Source: Chlorophyllum brunneum
Lineage: Eukaryota; Basidiomycota; Agaricomycetes; Agaricales; Agaricaceae
Direction of reading: 5' to 3'
Assembly: GCA_963576785.1 (NCBI GenBank)
Contig: OY756144.1
Location: 372,001-436,000 of the forward strand
Length of the DNA: 64,000 nucleotides
Part shown: piece after piece, positions 33,410 to 44,999 of the stretch
How the letters are laid out: each line of letters opens with the position of its first letter
Position numbering within the stretch: the first letter of the stretch is position 1
The notes under the pieces: generated by a model
Databases searched by the model: none
What the model was told of the DNA's origin: nothing
The model's input: the letters and a program-made list of their open reading frames with translations, nothing else
Made by a program: the position numbers and the translations under genes

Positions 33410-34163
33410 TGTGGAGAGCGACGTTTGGCTACTGCTGAACTCTCACGTCGTCTCCAAGGGAGTCTTTTCGGATCAAAAATCTCGGAGCACCCATCACTGG
33501 GTCGGGGCATCATCATAAACATCCCAAAGTCAAGTCTTCTGTCCCTCTTCCCCGTTTCTATGCCTCCTCCATTTCTATTTCATAACTGTAAGCTATCCCC
33601 TTTAAGTCCAATTGTAGGTCTACACCGTAGATGATCATCTGGAGAAAGTCCCAAATAAATAATGTATTCTGCCTAACCTCTTCCTATCTTCTCTCTTCTC
33701 CCTCCTACCTTTATAGTATAAAAACATTATCAATCCATTTGTACCTGGTCCCCTATTGTTCTACACCTTGTCCATAGATGATTACCTTCATTTTTCTTCC
33801 CATTTTTCGGTCTAATTACTTCATTAAAATGTACCTTGGCATATTTCTTTCACACTTCTAAAACTGGGCCATATTCATGTATGTATATAAGTAGTATGTC
33901 TTCGATAGGGGAAGGCAGTGAAATACGAATGAGTATCTAAATCCCCTCAGATTCCCAAAGCCACTTCGTCTCTTATCTATCTCAACTTCATTAATTACCC
34001 AAACTTGATCACCGTTTTTCTCGACCATTTCCTGGTCAATTCCTCTCAAATCTTCGACGCTCTGTACCGCTAATCGACTCCTTTTGGTTGGAAGCAAAGC
34101 GGTTGTTGGATTCGGCCGCGCTCGTTAAAGCGTTCGCTCTCCAGCCCATACCCTCGTTCAACA
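33410..34163 (+). repeat. Putative solo LTR, 754 bp (copy 2)
   Basis: Same length and ends as 16659-17412 with very few differences. Flanked by GCTT on both sides (..agtGCTT | repeat | GCTTgttctt..). The related U block at 19260-19275 contains the uninterrupted TTGCTTGTTCTGG, an empty paralogous site. This supports insertion with a 4-bp target duplication. Confidence 0.65.
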
Positions 34164-35070
34164 GCTTGTTCTTGAATATTACCAAACGAATGCAGACAAG
34201 TGGGATCTGGTATCAATGCTGGTCTTCTCTTCGATCCAAAGGATATTCCCTCCGGGGTGCTAAATGTTTCCACATCTGCAACAGTATACGTCAGGGACCG
34301 GCTGCGATAATAGCTGGGCTCTGTGCCATTCTTTTTCTGGCCTCGTTGACATGTGTGGTGCATAGGAGTTCGCATACACTGTTGTTCGTTTGGGGTCACA
34401 CACAGTCTCTGCTACCACGTTGGATCCGATGATCCTGTGTCCCTCCATTGTACTATTTCCTCTCCACCCCGCGTTTATCTTCTATTGTTCTCTCTCCTTC
34501 TGACAGAAGCGAAGCAGTGGACCACTGTTTTACTTTCACCCGTCTCTCAACGCCTACCCGATTTTACCGCATGAAGCCAGTTCCTTACCATTGAGCCAGA
34601 AAAAGAAGCTGAGCCACCAGGCATTCAGGGAACTCGGTCGTTTCTATGTTACATGAAGGTGCGCCACGGAGGTTGTTTTTAATTGTACTGCCACTAAGCG
34701 GTTTTCAAAGGGACACAAGTGTCCAGAAGTTGAACACAGAAATTTACAGCCGTTCGAGTCAACCGCTCGACGAAAAAAAAGTAATGATCGTTACCCGAGT
34801 GGTACCCCCCCCCCGCAATGGCAGCGTCTGTCGTGGCCATAGCGAGTGAGGTCTCGAGGGAGCGGTCCGAATGGGGGGCACGATGTACCTTTCCTTCCCC
34901 TCCTGAAGGAGCCGCAGCAACTTGAACCCCATTTTTTACGGATTCACCTCCCCCCACCACCGATGAATGATCTACGAACTCTCAACCCTTTTGGCGTTCG
35001 ATCACTCCCTCCATTTCTTCAATACGTTATTCATAATTTTCTCAAGGCTCCTAGCGTATCTCAATAAAAA
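34164..35070. repeat. Orphan U block (F 3' flank without F)
   Basis: Matches 19260-19900 and 39740-40400, starting at the 754-bp repeat insertion point. 34840-35070 is the short dispersed repeat also found at 28450 and 55262. No coding region. Confidence 0.55.
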
Positions 35071-37640
35071 CCCAATCCAATCCCATCCACTTCTTGAACT
35101 ATACGAAACAATGAACGACGCACGGAAGCAGTAGTAACACTTGAACATTACCATCATCACCCCTGCCAATCGTGTCGACTTTCCCTGCATCGTATCTCCT
35201 GAACACTGTCAACAGAATTGAATATACCACAAATAAAACTACATTCCAACATTGTTCCGAATCCTCATTTTCTCATACATATAATTTAATCACCAAAAGA
35301 CCTTCCTCACTTGTGCTCCGCACGGAAATAACGGTATCCTCTCGTAATTAGCACACAGCTACTTCCTTCTGAACTAAGCGATGTGAAACTTCTTCCACTA
35401 AACAATGAACGACAACCAGTTATCGTGACGCTCATCTCCTTACGTTTCATAATGTACGGCTAAAGACAGCTTTATCTTTCTAATTAAAAGATTTCCCTGT
35501 AGCATATACGTCTCATGACAGCTCTGATCCCTTACCTCAAATCGAACAATATTCATCTCACTGGATACAATCACCGCAGCACGCCTTCACGCCCACAAAC
35601 CCAAACAATACAAAACCTTCAGAATCTTCGATCCATTGAACCCAAAATCCGATTCGATTCAGGGTTATCAGTTCGTGTCATCCGTGACTGATGAACCAGA
35701 TCATCGCTGGCTTTCAGAATGGGGTCTCGTGTGTAACACTCAGGGAAGCCTATCAACCGCTTTTTGTTCTCATTTTGGCACCCACTGCTTCGTGCTAGGG
35801 TCGAATTCTTCCACAACTTTGCTTGTTGGGGTGGACGTACTGGGTGCGTTACTTCCAGATGTAAGTCGGTTAGGGCCTCCCACGGTGGTCCTCTTATACC
35901 CTGACACGATGATATCTTCAAGCCTCGCATGGATCAGTTCGGCGGTATAACCTCCCCGACCGGTATATTTCGTCGCCCTACGTAGCACAACAGTTCATAA
36001 ATCCATGTGCATGTATGGTAGGCTGATTGGGCCCTAAAAACGAACAGACATGAACACTGTAGGGCCTAAACCGACATAAGCTCCTGAAACAACTGGATAA
36101 AACTGTTTCGCACCTCTGTGGCCTCGTCTCGCTAGTGGTATATGCCTGGATGGACGCGTTGATTCCGGACAGTAAGACATGAAAATTCTGGCGACAGCTT
36201 CAGGCTACAATGTCCAAAAAGTAGCATTAGGCAAAAGACTCACAACGAAGAACTTATCCACAAATGAAGGTCCCTCCATCGGCGCCCATCCTGCTTGGGA
36301 GCAGCAGGCCTATCCGCAGTCATCATTGAAGAAGCAGAAATATTCATCTTCCAAACTGATTATGGGCGGAAAACCGCATCATATGCGGCCCTGATAGGCG
36401 CACATGGTCGCGCAAACAATTCCCAAAAACACCCCCCTTAGTGTCCTCTCGCCTCTCGGACCCACCGGGATACGAATGTCGAATACCGCGCATCGTTTAG
36501 CTTGCCTTTATGTCCTATCATCAAGCCTGCCAGTACTTCCACGACACATGTTGAGTTTTGATGCCAGTGACCCTGACTACCGGACCTGAGCCAACGTTGG
36601 TGGGGGACGCCATTCCAGTGAAAACTGGGGGAAAGATTATTTGGTGGATACTTGGGTCAGAGGACAGTAGTTGTTACGGAGATGAAGTTTACATACCTAG
36701 CACAAGTTACGAAAAGCTTGACTTTGCCTTTACTGCTTTTCCGGAAAGGCATCGCGGTCCACAGTCTCCAGTTCCGCATCGAAATACGCAGGCCGAAAGA
36801 GGGGTGTTCTAGCGTTTGTTCATCATCTGTTACAGGACATCCGTTCATGAACACTTCCGACAATATCTCTTTTCATCATGGTGGTAATCCTTCGAGGAGC
36901 GAACTTAGGAGTGGGTGCGAGTTAGATAAAGATGCACTGACCTCATACGAGATGCACCCGAATGACCAGATACCATGTTGGCAGTGCACCTTTGTTACCC
37001 CAGAACTCCACTGTCATATAGCGATCGAACGGGAACACTAGTCTGTAAACATCAACTCGTGGCTGGAGTGTGAACCAGGCGCTCAGCGTACCATCTCGCA
37101 GTCCCAATGACTAATTCCGTGATTGTGTAAATGTTGGAACCCAGACGGGGAGGTCAAAGCTACGACGCAGCTTGTCAGGACATCCGTCAGGAGAATAAAC
37201 AGTTACTGATCACTCACTAGGGGTAACCGAGGGTTATTTTGGGTTTGGTTGCAAAGGCTTTCATGGAGTGTCCATGGGGAATTATCTCGGGGTCGCCGTG
37301 AAGGGGAGAACGATCGGATGAGAGAGATGGTTCCATCCTATACATCCAGTTGAGTATTTTACGCAGGAAGTAGCACTGAGACTCACTCACACTATGGCCA
37401 TATCATCCTGCTTGCCGAATAAGCGAAAACCATCCTAGCCCAAGAGGAATATCAATCCCTGTGACACTCAGTTCCTCGGCACCGTCTCCATCAACCACCC
37501 CGAGATCCTTCCTACCGCCTCCAGTAACACGTCGCCGATCCCATGCTTTTTACGTCTACACCAGGCCGTGGTTCTTTGATAGGTGCGAGATGTATATGCC
37601 AAACTTCCAGATCGGGTGGGGGAAGTAGGAGAGAAAAAAC
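35071..37640 (-). pseudogene. TKL-like protein kinase relic K3
   Basis: Minus-strand relic with its 5' part near 37560-37640 (PDLEVWHIHLAPIKEP), an HGD catalytic-loop remnant near 37300 (LHGDPEII), and HGIWSFGCISYEV near 36950. A TATA-like ATATAAATACC lies just upstream (about 37698-37715). Many stops and shifts. The left end (35090-35600) is shared with K7 and with inverted K1. Confidence 0.55.
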
Positions 37641-38082
37641 GGAAGATGTTTGTTTCGATGAGTGGAATAAGTGTTTGTAGAAGGATGTATCGATGCGCTG
37701 GTATTTATATCACTTCTGCTGACTGAGAGGGGGTTGAGAGGGATGGTGGACCCGACTAGTCGTAGGTGGAGTAGGCGGGTGGACTGTATGTCAGTCACTC
37801 AGCCCTGGACTGAGTCAGACGGGTGAGTGATATCAGGTGTTTGGATATTTTGCGGTCGGTGGTATGTCTGAATCCCTTTCTCACGCTGACTGATAGATAG
37901 CCTCCAACTCGGGACGCTCTCTCTCAACAGCCGAAAGCTCCATTTCCACCACGACTCGCCTTGTCCCACGTCGCGCCCTCTCCATCCTCATAAAGACCTG
38001 TTTGAATACACATCAGGGAACTGGGTGTAAGTCTCATACATATTGTTCTATAGCGTACATCTCTGACATAACTCGTTCAGCT
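37641..38082. other. Region between divergent kinase relic and AIM9-like relic
   Basis: Repeat-derived upstream region containing the K3 promoter-like sequence. No intact gene. Confidence 0.4.
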
Positions 38083-38882
38083 ATAACGATGCCGTTGGAA
38101 CCGAGTATATCTTCATGCAGTATGTCCGACCTCAGTGATATCTGGCCTAGCCTAGACGAACAGGAAGTCATCTCCGTCGTCCGCCAGCTCACTCAACTCG
38201 AGTCGGTTATGATGTCGTTGTATTCCCCGCTGGCGAGAGCCTATACTTTACCAAAGAATTGGAGAAGGTTGCCACTGGGCTCGGCATACCACTGGAGGAC
38301 GAGCGTTTCTGTATCGGTCCAGATACAAGTCTGCCTCTCTGGTTCGGGAAAAGATCAGAGCTCGATGTGAATCGGGGACCCTGTATGCCACTTTCCGCCT
38401 TTTCATTATTACCCCCTTGAACCAACTGTTAACTATAGACCCAAGTGCCGAAGCAACTCTCGTAGCAGGAGCCCACAAGGAACTTGCTTACCTGAAGCAG
38501 TACGCACTCCGTGGACGTCTCTTCCAACACGCTAGTAGCCCATGGGAGGGCGAGACTTTTGAGCTGAAGCTTGCGCTAATAGAAGCAATGGAAATGTGGA
38601 AGGAGCTTGCAGGGGAGATGTACTGTGTCCAGTCGAGTTTGACGCTGAGGATGTACGTGAGACGAGGAAGTACAGGCAAAAGTAGATAGGTTTTTTGGTT
38701 CGTGTCAGAACATGGTTGGTCTCGGGGAGGATGGTTGGGTTTCGACTGAGGACTATGGGGATGCTCTGGTGTTTTTCAAAGAGAGCAAGGAGGTGTTGGG
38801 GGATGCCAAGTCGGCAGAGGAACGCGCGGAGATTATGGATCACTGGCCTTGGGATGATGTGGATGAAGAGAAGTATATGTAA
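38083..38882 (+). pseudogene. AIM9/APH-type kinase-like pseudogene 1
   Basis: Relic of the large basidiomycete family of aminoglycoside-phosphotransferase-fold proteins. Recognisable order: TEYIFMQYV, SLDEQEVISVVRQLTQLES, then in another frame GIPLEDERF, DTSLPLWFGKRSELDVNRGP, EATLVAGAHKELAYLKQ, then a jump to GRLFQHASSPWEGETF, FDAEDVRET and finally SAEERAEIMDHWPWDD near the stop. The beginning is missing, there is a frameshift near 38215, and the catalytic loop and IDW motif are deleted between KQ and GRLF. It stands head-to-head with K3. Confidence 0.8.
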
Positions 38883-39529
38883 TGGGTTGAGCTAGATATT
38901 CCATGGTGTTTGATCTCTACAGCAGGTGCTGTCCAAAAATTACTGTATGTATGTCAAATGTCGTCTGTGAAAAAACACATCCGTAATGCCAAATTTACAA
39001 TTGAGGGTCGGACCCTAGGAATGAATGTCCCTCCTACACAAAGGGGGGAATGGCCATAGTTGAAATCATAGATCAGACAACTTCAACATGGTTGAAATTG
39101 CTGTTGGTATGCATGTCGTGGTGAATTAGGAATATTAAAATAGACCTGGATGCCACCAATAGTGCATAGGGCGTGATAACAGACATTGTCATGAACCACT
39201 ACATGATGAGGACTGCTGCGATATTTACCATTATACATTCTAGGAAATACGCAGACTGCGAAATTACCACATGGGCATGATTCCTGTAGGGCCGAGGTCA
39301 ACCCAACATAAAACAACTATGAAAAGGATGGTTAATGTACAAGGCGGTGCAGTGTTGGCCATACCTTATTATAGGTGGGTACGTGCTATGGCCACATGGG
39401 GAACCGATGTATCAAGATCCAGATTGATCTCGATCGGCCACATGGAAGAGCCTTAACTAAAATTAGCAATGTGTCAAATTTGGGGTTTATTGATGTCTGT
39501 GGGTACGGGCACACAACGGATTTTCTCTG
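38883..39529. repeat. Shared downstream repeat and unassigned sequence
   Basis: 38952-39113 matches 59765-59936 after the other AIM9-like relic, a second shared piece with a sharp start. 39114-39529 holds nothing I can identify. Confidence 0.5.
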
Positions 39530-41100
39530 CCAACTAGAGTGGTGTCATTTTCAAAATGCCGCTGGTCTGATATAAGTTTGAGTATTCGGACATGCTATAT
39601 CATTGTCTTGACGAAGAATTATGCGGTACGGTCAACACTGTACTAGCCAAGGCTGTCCTCGGTAGCATTCGTCACCAATTTACCTAAAGGTCCACTCGCG
39701 TCGCATGCGTGTGGTGTCGAACCGAGTGCTTTAATGAGCTGGTGTTTGTTCTAAAAGAATGCAGACAAGCGGGATCTAATATCGATACTACTCTTCTCTG
39801 AAATGCGGTTATGTCTCATGGTCAAGATGCAAGACATCTCCACATTCACAGTAGTGTGTGTTAGGGACCGGTTGCGATGGTAGCTGGACTTTGGGCTGTT
39901 GTTTTCCGGCCTCATTGACATGTTTGGTCCGCAGGAATTGACATACATAGTCGTGTCACAATTCATTTGGGTCTCACGCAGTCTCCGCTACCATGTCAGC
40001 CAGATCCGATGATCCTGTGTCCCTCCATTGTACTATTTCCTCTCCATCCTGCATTTAGCTTTCCTTGTTCTCCCTCCTTCCGACGGAAGCGAACCAGTGG
40101 TCCCTAGTGGTCCACTGTTTTTATCTCGTCCGTTCCTCAACGCCTACCCGATTTTACCGCATGAAGTCCGGTCCTGACCATTGAGTCGGAAAAAGAAACT
40201 GAACCACCAGGCATTCATGGAATTCGGTGCTATATACCTTGTGTTGCGTGAAGGTGTGTCGCCCGAAGCTGTCATTAATTGTTCTGCAACTGAGGGATTT
40301 CCAAGGGAACATGAATGTCGATAAATTTACGGCCGTCCGAGGCAATCGTTTGACGATACAAAAAAAAAAGAATGGCTGCCACCGTGCTGGCATATCTCCA
40401 GAACCCGGGCGAAAAAAGAATGTGGGGCTTCGGGGATGGGTGGTCATTTGACATGTGTCCAGGTCCTCCACTACTGGGACGCCCACATGTGAAGTTGGAG
40501 TCTTGGGTGGGTGGGGGAGCTTGGCGGAGTAATTTGATATGGATACACGGGAGGATGCTGGAAGGGATGTCTTGGTGAGTATCCAGCCACCCCCAGCCTC
40601 AAGAGTCTAATGGGACCAACCATCCTCAGAAGTAACACCCCGTGCTCCGAGCCGCCCACACCCTCTCGTTTCCCTTGCCCGTCATCTGCCTATATCGTCC
40701 GTCAAAAAGTCTAGAAAGCTATTGTATGACCTATAGCAAGTTCTAGGCCCCCGTCTAAGACCTTCGTTCTGCGTTTGAATCCCCTATATCCAGAGGTGGT
40801 TTTCAAGCTAAAGCCTCCCGGTAGAGCGAGACTTATCGCGACTACACGACGGTTATTTAATTGAAATCCCAACTGTCAAGCTCTTGCGAAGCATGTCTCC
40901 TGTCTATGTTTCATAATGTACGGCTAACACAATTTCTACCCTCTAATTTAGTGGTAGTATATGTTTCTCAGTGCTGTGCATGCCAACAACTCTGTTACTA
41001 TTTACCTCTCAAATCGAACATTTTCATCTCAGTTGATACAATAACGACAACAATCAAGAACGCGCTGCGACCCGTCTTCACAAACCCAAACATTTCAAAG
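39530..41100. repeat. Orphan U block 3
   Basis: 39535-40370 resembles 19025-19920 after F1, starting inside what would be the end of an F gene; 40370-40880 matches 19920-20420. The F gene itself is gone. Confidence 0.55.
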
Positions 41101-43400
41101 GTATGGAACCTTCGACCGAAAAATCATCAGTCAGGCCGATTCTTATCGATTCGCGTCATTGGATCACCTTTCAAAATAGTAGCATCTCGTGCGCAACATT
41201 TAGGGAAGGTGCAAGAACCTGATCACTGTCGTTTTGTTCTCATTTTTGATACCACCGCCTCGTGGTGGGACCGGGTGTCCTTCCCTTTGTTTTACTTCGC
41301 GAGTTTGAAGCGATGAATGCGTTCATGCTGGGTGTGTGTTACTTTCCGAATGTAGGTTGGTTAGGGTCTCTGAGGACAGTCCTGGTCCTCTACACTCAGT
41401 TCTTCGTCACGAAGTTAACCTCTCTCCCTAGCTAGTATATTTCATCGCTATACGTAGTGCACTAGTTCATAATCCATGTTCGTATATGGTAATCCAACTG
41501 GGCCCTCCATACAAGCAGGTCCGTGTCCGCCCGTATTTAAGACTACGCTATACGAATACGGATATGTGGATGAATGCACTGCGTGGGTGTTGGATCGAAT
41601 GGTCTCCGAAGTTTACCTTGGACCACCGGTTAAGCTCGTGTGCCAAGGCCAAGCATTCGGACGGTCGACAAGGACGCGCCTAATCGAAAGTCCAGGGCAA
41701 TAGGCGCTTGAGACAGTTGAAGGGAACTATTTCAGACCTATGAATGGGTTTTGAGTCCTCTCTAGCCTCATCTTACTATTAGCGTATGCCTAGACGAATG
41801 TGTTGATTCTGGACAGTAAGATGTAATAAAACTCCGATGGGTGGGTGGCTTCAGCTGAAGATATTCGAAAAGTAGCATTAGGCGAAAGACTCACAAAGAC
41901 GAAGCTATCCAAAAATGATGCTTCCTACACCAATATAACTCCCGCTTGAAAGAAACAATCCCGCCCGCGGTCGTCAGGAGAGATGGGGGTGTATTTACCA
42001 AAGTGATCACCAGCGCCAAACTGGATCATATGCTGCCCTGAGAAGCGCCAACGGCGCCGACAATCGCGCAGAGAATTCTCAAAAACGTCTCCTTCAGTGC
42101 CCTTGCGCCTCTCGGACCCACCGGGACGGGAAAATAGAATGCTGCACAACATTTTGCTTGCGTTTTTTTCCTATCACAGAGTCCGCCAGAACTTCCACCA
42201 CGACGATGTCGAGTTTTGATGCAGGTGACCCTGACTATCGGATCTGGGCCAGGGTATGAAGTGAAAACGCCATTCCGGTGAGATCTGGATGAGGAATCGT
42301 TTGGTGAGTACTTGGGTCGGAGGACCGTAGTTGGTACGCAGATAAAGTAACTACATACCTATCACGGTTGACTTTGATTTTCCCAGAAAGGCACCGCGAT
42401 CCGCAGTCTCCTGTGACTTTGCGACCAGTTTATCTTCTTTCGCGTCGAGATAGATGGAGGGAATCTAGATCGTCCGCAGTTGATGGATATGGCCCACGAC
42501 TTCCGGGAATATCACTTTTCGTCATGGCAGTAGTCCCAGAGAAGGGGATCTTGCATGTATAGGCCTGGAGTACGTTGCTAGTTTAGACAAAGGCGCACTA
42601 ACCTCACAGATGCAGCCGAATGATCATTTAGGGGTTGGTGATACATCTTTGTTACCCTCAGGGATGGGACGGGGCATACCGCGCTGCAGTAGCATTCGTT
42701 TGATACGGGTTGGTCCAACTAGTTTTCGTGATGCAAGGTACCCCGAAATCCGTGGTCAATGCACCTCCGTCACTTGACACGAGAACACTATTCTGTCAAA
42801 CAGGATATCAACCCGTGGCTGGAGCATGAACCAGGATTCAACGTACCGCCATTATGGACAATATCTGAGGCCATCGAGTGTCAGATCGGAGGTCGGGGAG
42901 CTACGATACAATCAGGACATCCGTCGGTAGACTAAACAGTTATTGATCACTCACTAGAGGTAAGCGAGGTTTCTTGGTTTGGGTGTAGATGGGCAAGAGG
43001 AATCCATGGGAAAAAGACAAATTGTCTCGAGGTCGCCGTGAGGGGAGAGCGTTCGGGTGAGAGGGATGGGCCCATCCTGCACATCCAGCTGAGTATTTTA
43101 CGCATCAAGTAGCACTGACACTCACCCACACCACAGTAACATCATCGCGCATGACGGATTAACCGTCCCAACATTTAGGATCTGGGAGTACCCAACCACT
43201 TCCAACAAAACGCCGCCGATCCCATACGCATTTATGCCCACACCGAGCCCCTGGTCCTTCACTCCGCGCGAGACAGCTGCCCGGATCGAGGCAGTAAAAA
43301 AAGCGGGACCTGTCGTTTATTGCGGTGCGTCGAATATGTGTTCGTAGGGGGACGTACGATGCGTTGGTATTGATATTTCTTCTTCACCTTTGTCCCCATA
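41101..43400 (-). pseudogene. TKL-like protein kinase relic K4
   Basis: Minus strand. The segment around 42640-42810 reads SSDGGALTTDFG followed by YQTNATAARYAPSHP, matching subdomains VII-VIII (DFG and the substrate-recognition loop), then SFGCICEV. LSPHGDLE near 43030 corresponds to the catalytic loop. Stops and shifts throughout. This copy gives the clearest evidence that the repeat is kinase-derived. Confidence 0.65.
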
Positions 43401-43824
43401 TTCGTGGCCGTTTGAGTCTTGGGGTTGGTGAAAAGGAAAGGAAACGGTGATGGATGTGGTGCACATCTTGGCTTGCGGCGAGAAGCGCCGATTGGTGTCG
43501 TCTTCCATCCTTGTCCCATGCAGACTAGTGTGCCGTGTAGAAGGAGTTGGGAGGGAGGACCAGCCTCGACGATGTGGAAGGTGAAGGAATGGGAGTCGTA
43601 GGGTCAATGTCAATCACCCAGCTCCAAGGCCGAGCCAGAGGGTTGGATGATATCCGGACGGGTGTTTGGATATTTTGCAGTCGTGTATGTCTGGCGAGGA
43701 CGTTCCATGTTTAGAAGCGGCAGCTTGAGAATCCCTTTCTCACGCGTCTCACTGGAACTCTCGCTGGAACACCACCAACGAGGGAAGACCTCCAACTACC
43801 GGCAACGCACAGCATAAGATATTA
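43401..43824. repeat. Kinase-unit 5' region repeat
   Basis: Similar to 17440-17900 and 47090-47540. Ends close to the F6 stop. No gene recognised. Confidence 0.4.
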
Positions 43825-44988
43825 TCAGAAGTATTTCGAACTAATACAAGGGCATAATCGTTGAAGCCATACAAATTTAGATGAACCCTTCGTCGTTGGT
43901 GGTGGCGGCAATTCCTTTAAGCAACTCAAAGCGAACACTGCGTTGCCTGCCATTATGGGAGGTTGAGATTTAGCAGTTTGAGGTACAATTCCGGTTTTCT
44001 TGGCAAAGGCCATCGGCTTGTGCAATGTCGATAAATCGCACGCACAGCGGAACCAAACAACAGACATGTATGACTTGCGGTACGGTGGCGGGGGAATAGT
44101 AGATGTCGACTGGAATGGTGTTTGGAAAGGAAAATGACACGGTTTTGCAGTGTGCATGTGCGCGCCAACCTGTGCGATATCCAAGCTCAGTTGACCACTC
44201 CTTTGAGCATGCTCCTTCCAAAGCCTAGCCGTGGCTTGAGTTTCTTCAGCCGAAGGTCGTGGTCCTTTGACAATGTCATACAATCCTATGATATGTTCTC
44301 CAAAATATTCGTAGTAATTTGCGAGCTCCTGACATGTCTCTACGGTCCGACAAAGTGTGTCAAGGAGATCCTCGACGACTTTGAATTCATGAAATTTCGA
44401 TAGAAACATATACGGTCCATTGTTGCGAGGCAGACCTGTGTAGAATATCACATCAAAAGTCTTTATAGAAAACCAATGATACCCACCAATTCCCATGATC
44501 GGGAGCACAGGGTTGGCCTTCTCAATGACCTGCCGAAAGTATTGGATGCCTACAGTAACGCTGGAGTCGATCCCCTGCAACGAGTCCAGCATGATGTCAA
44601 CCACTGAACTAATCCGCGTTATCTCTGTCTTCATGTCTTCTTCACAAGCGTTCACGTTCGCAACCACAGAAGAGTAAAAGCGAGCAAAATCTTCCATGAT
44701 AGTCACCATAGCCCCTATCTCATGACATTGGTCGAACACCGCCCCTCTCAAGAGCTGGATTTCCTCCAAGGCACAAGAGAGAGGGTAATATTCCTGTAAC
44801 ACCGAGATTGCAAGGTGAAAGTCATTCACAGAGTAGAGCGTATACTGGCAGATTTGATTAATCTCATCTAACAGGCCGTCATCTGGGGGTGGCTTGTGGT
44901 TTTGGGTTAAGACACTTTGTCGTCACTGCTACATGAAAAGACTCACGATGAAGGGATCACAGGGCAGACAGTTTCCGTCAGCACCCAT
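43825..44988 (-). CDS. Family F protein F6 (about 352 aa), unpaired
   Basis: Exons proposed: 44988-44947, 44892-44487, 44435-43825, with introns of 54 nt (GTGAGT..AAG) and 51 nt (GTGGGT..CAG), phases 0 and 1 as in F2-F5. Exon 2 has exactly the 406-nt length of F2 exon 2 and aligns without gaps over its first 30 codons (PPPDDGLLDEIN against LPPEEQTLFRIR). Exon 3 shows VETCQELANYYEYFGEHI and a cysteine-rich VWLQRLCPCISSKYF tail. Exon 1 is the least certain part: it lies in sequence shared with kinase-relic repeats. The most divergent intact F, with no G gene beside it. Confidence 0.72.
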
Positions 44989-44999
44989 CCTGTTTGGGG

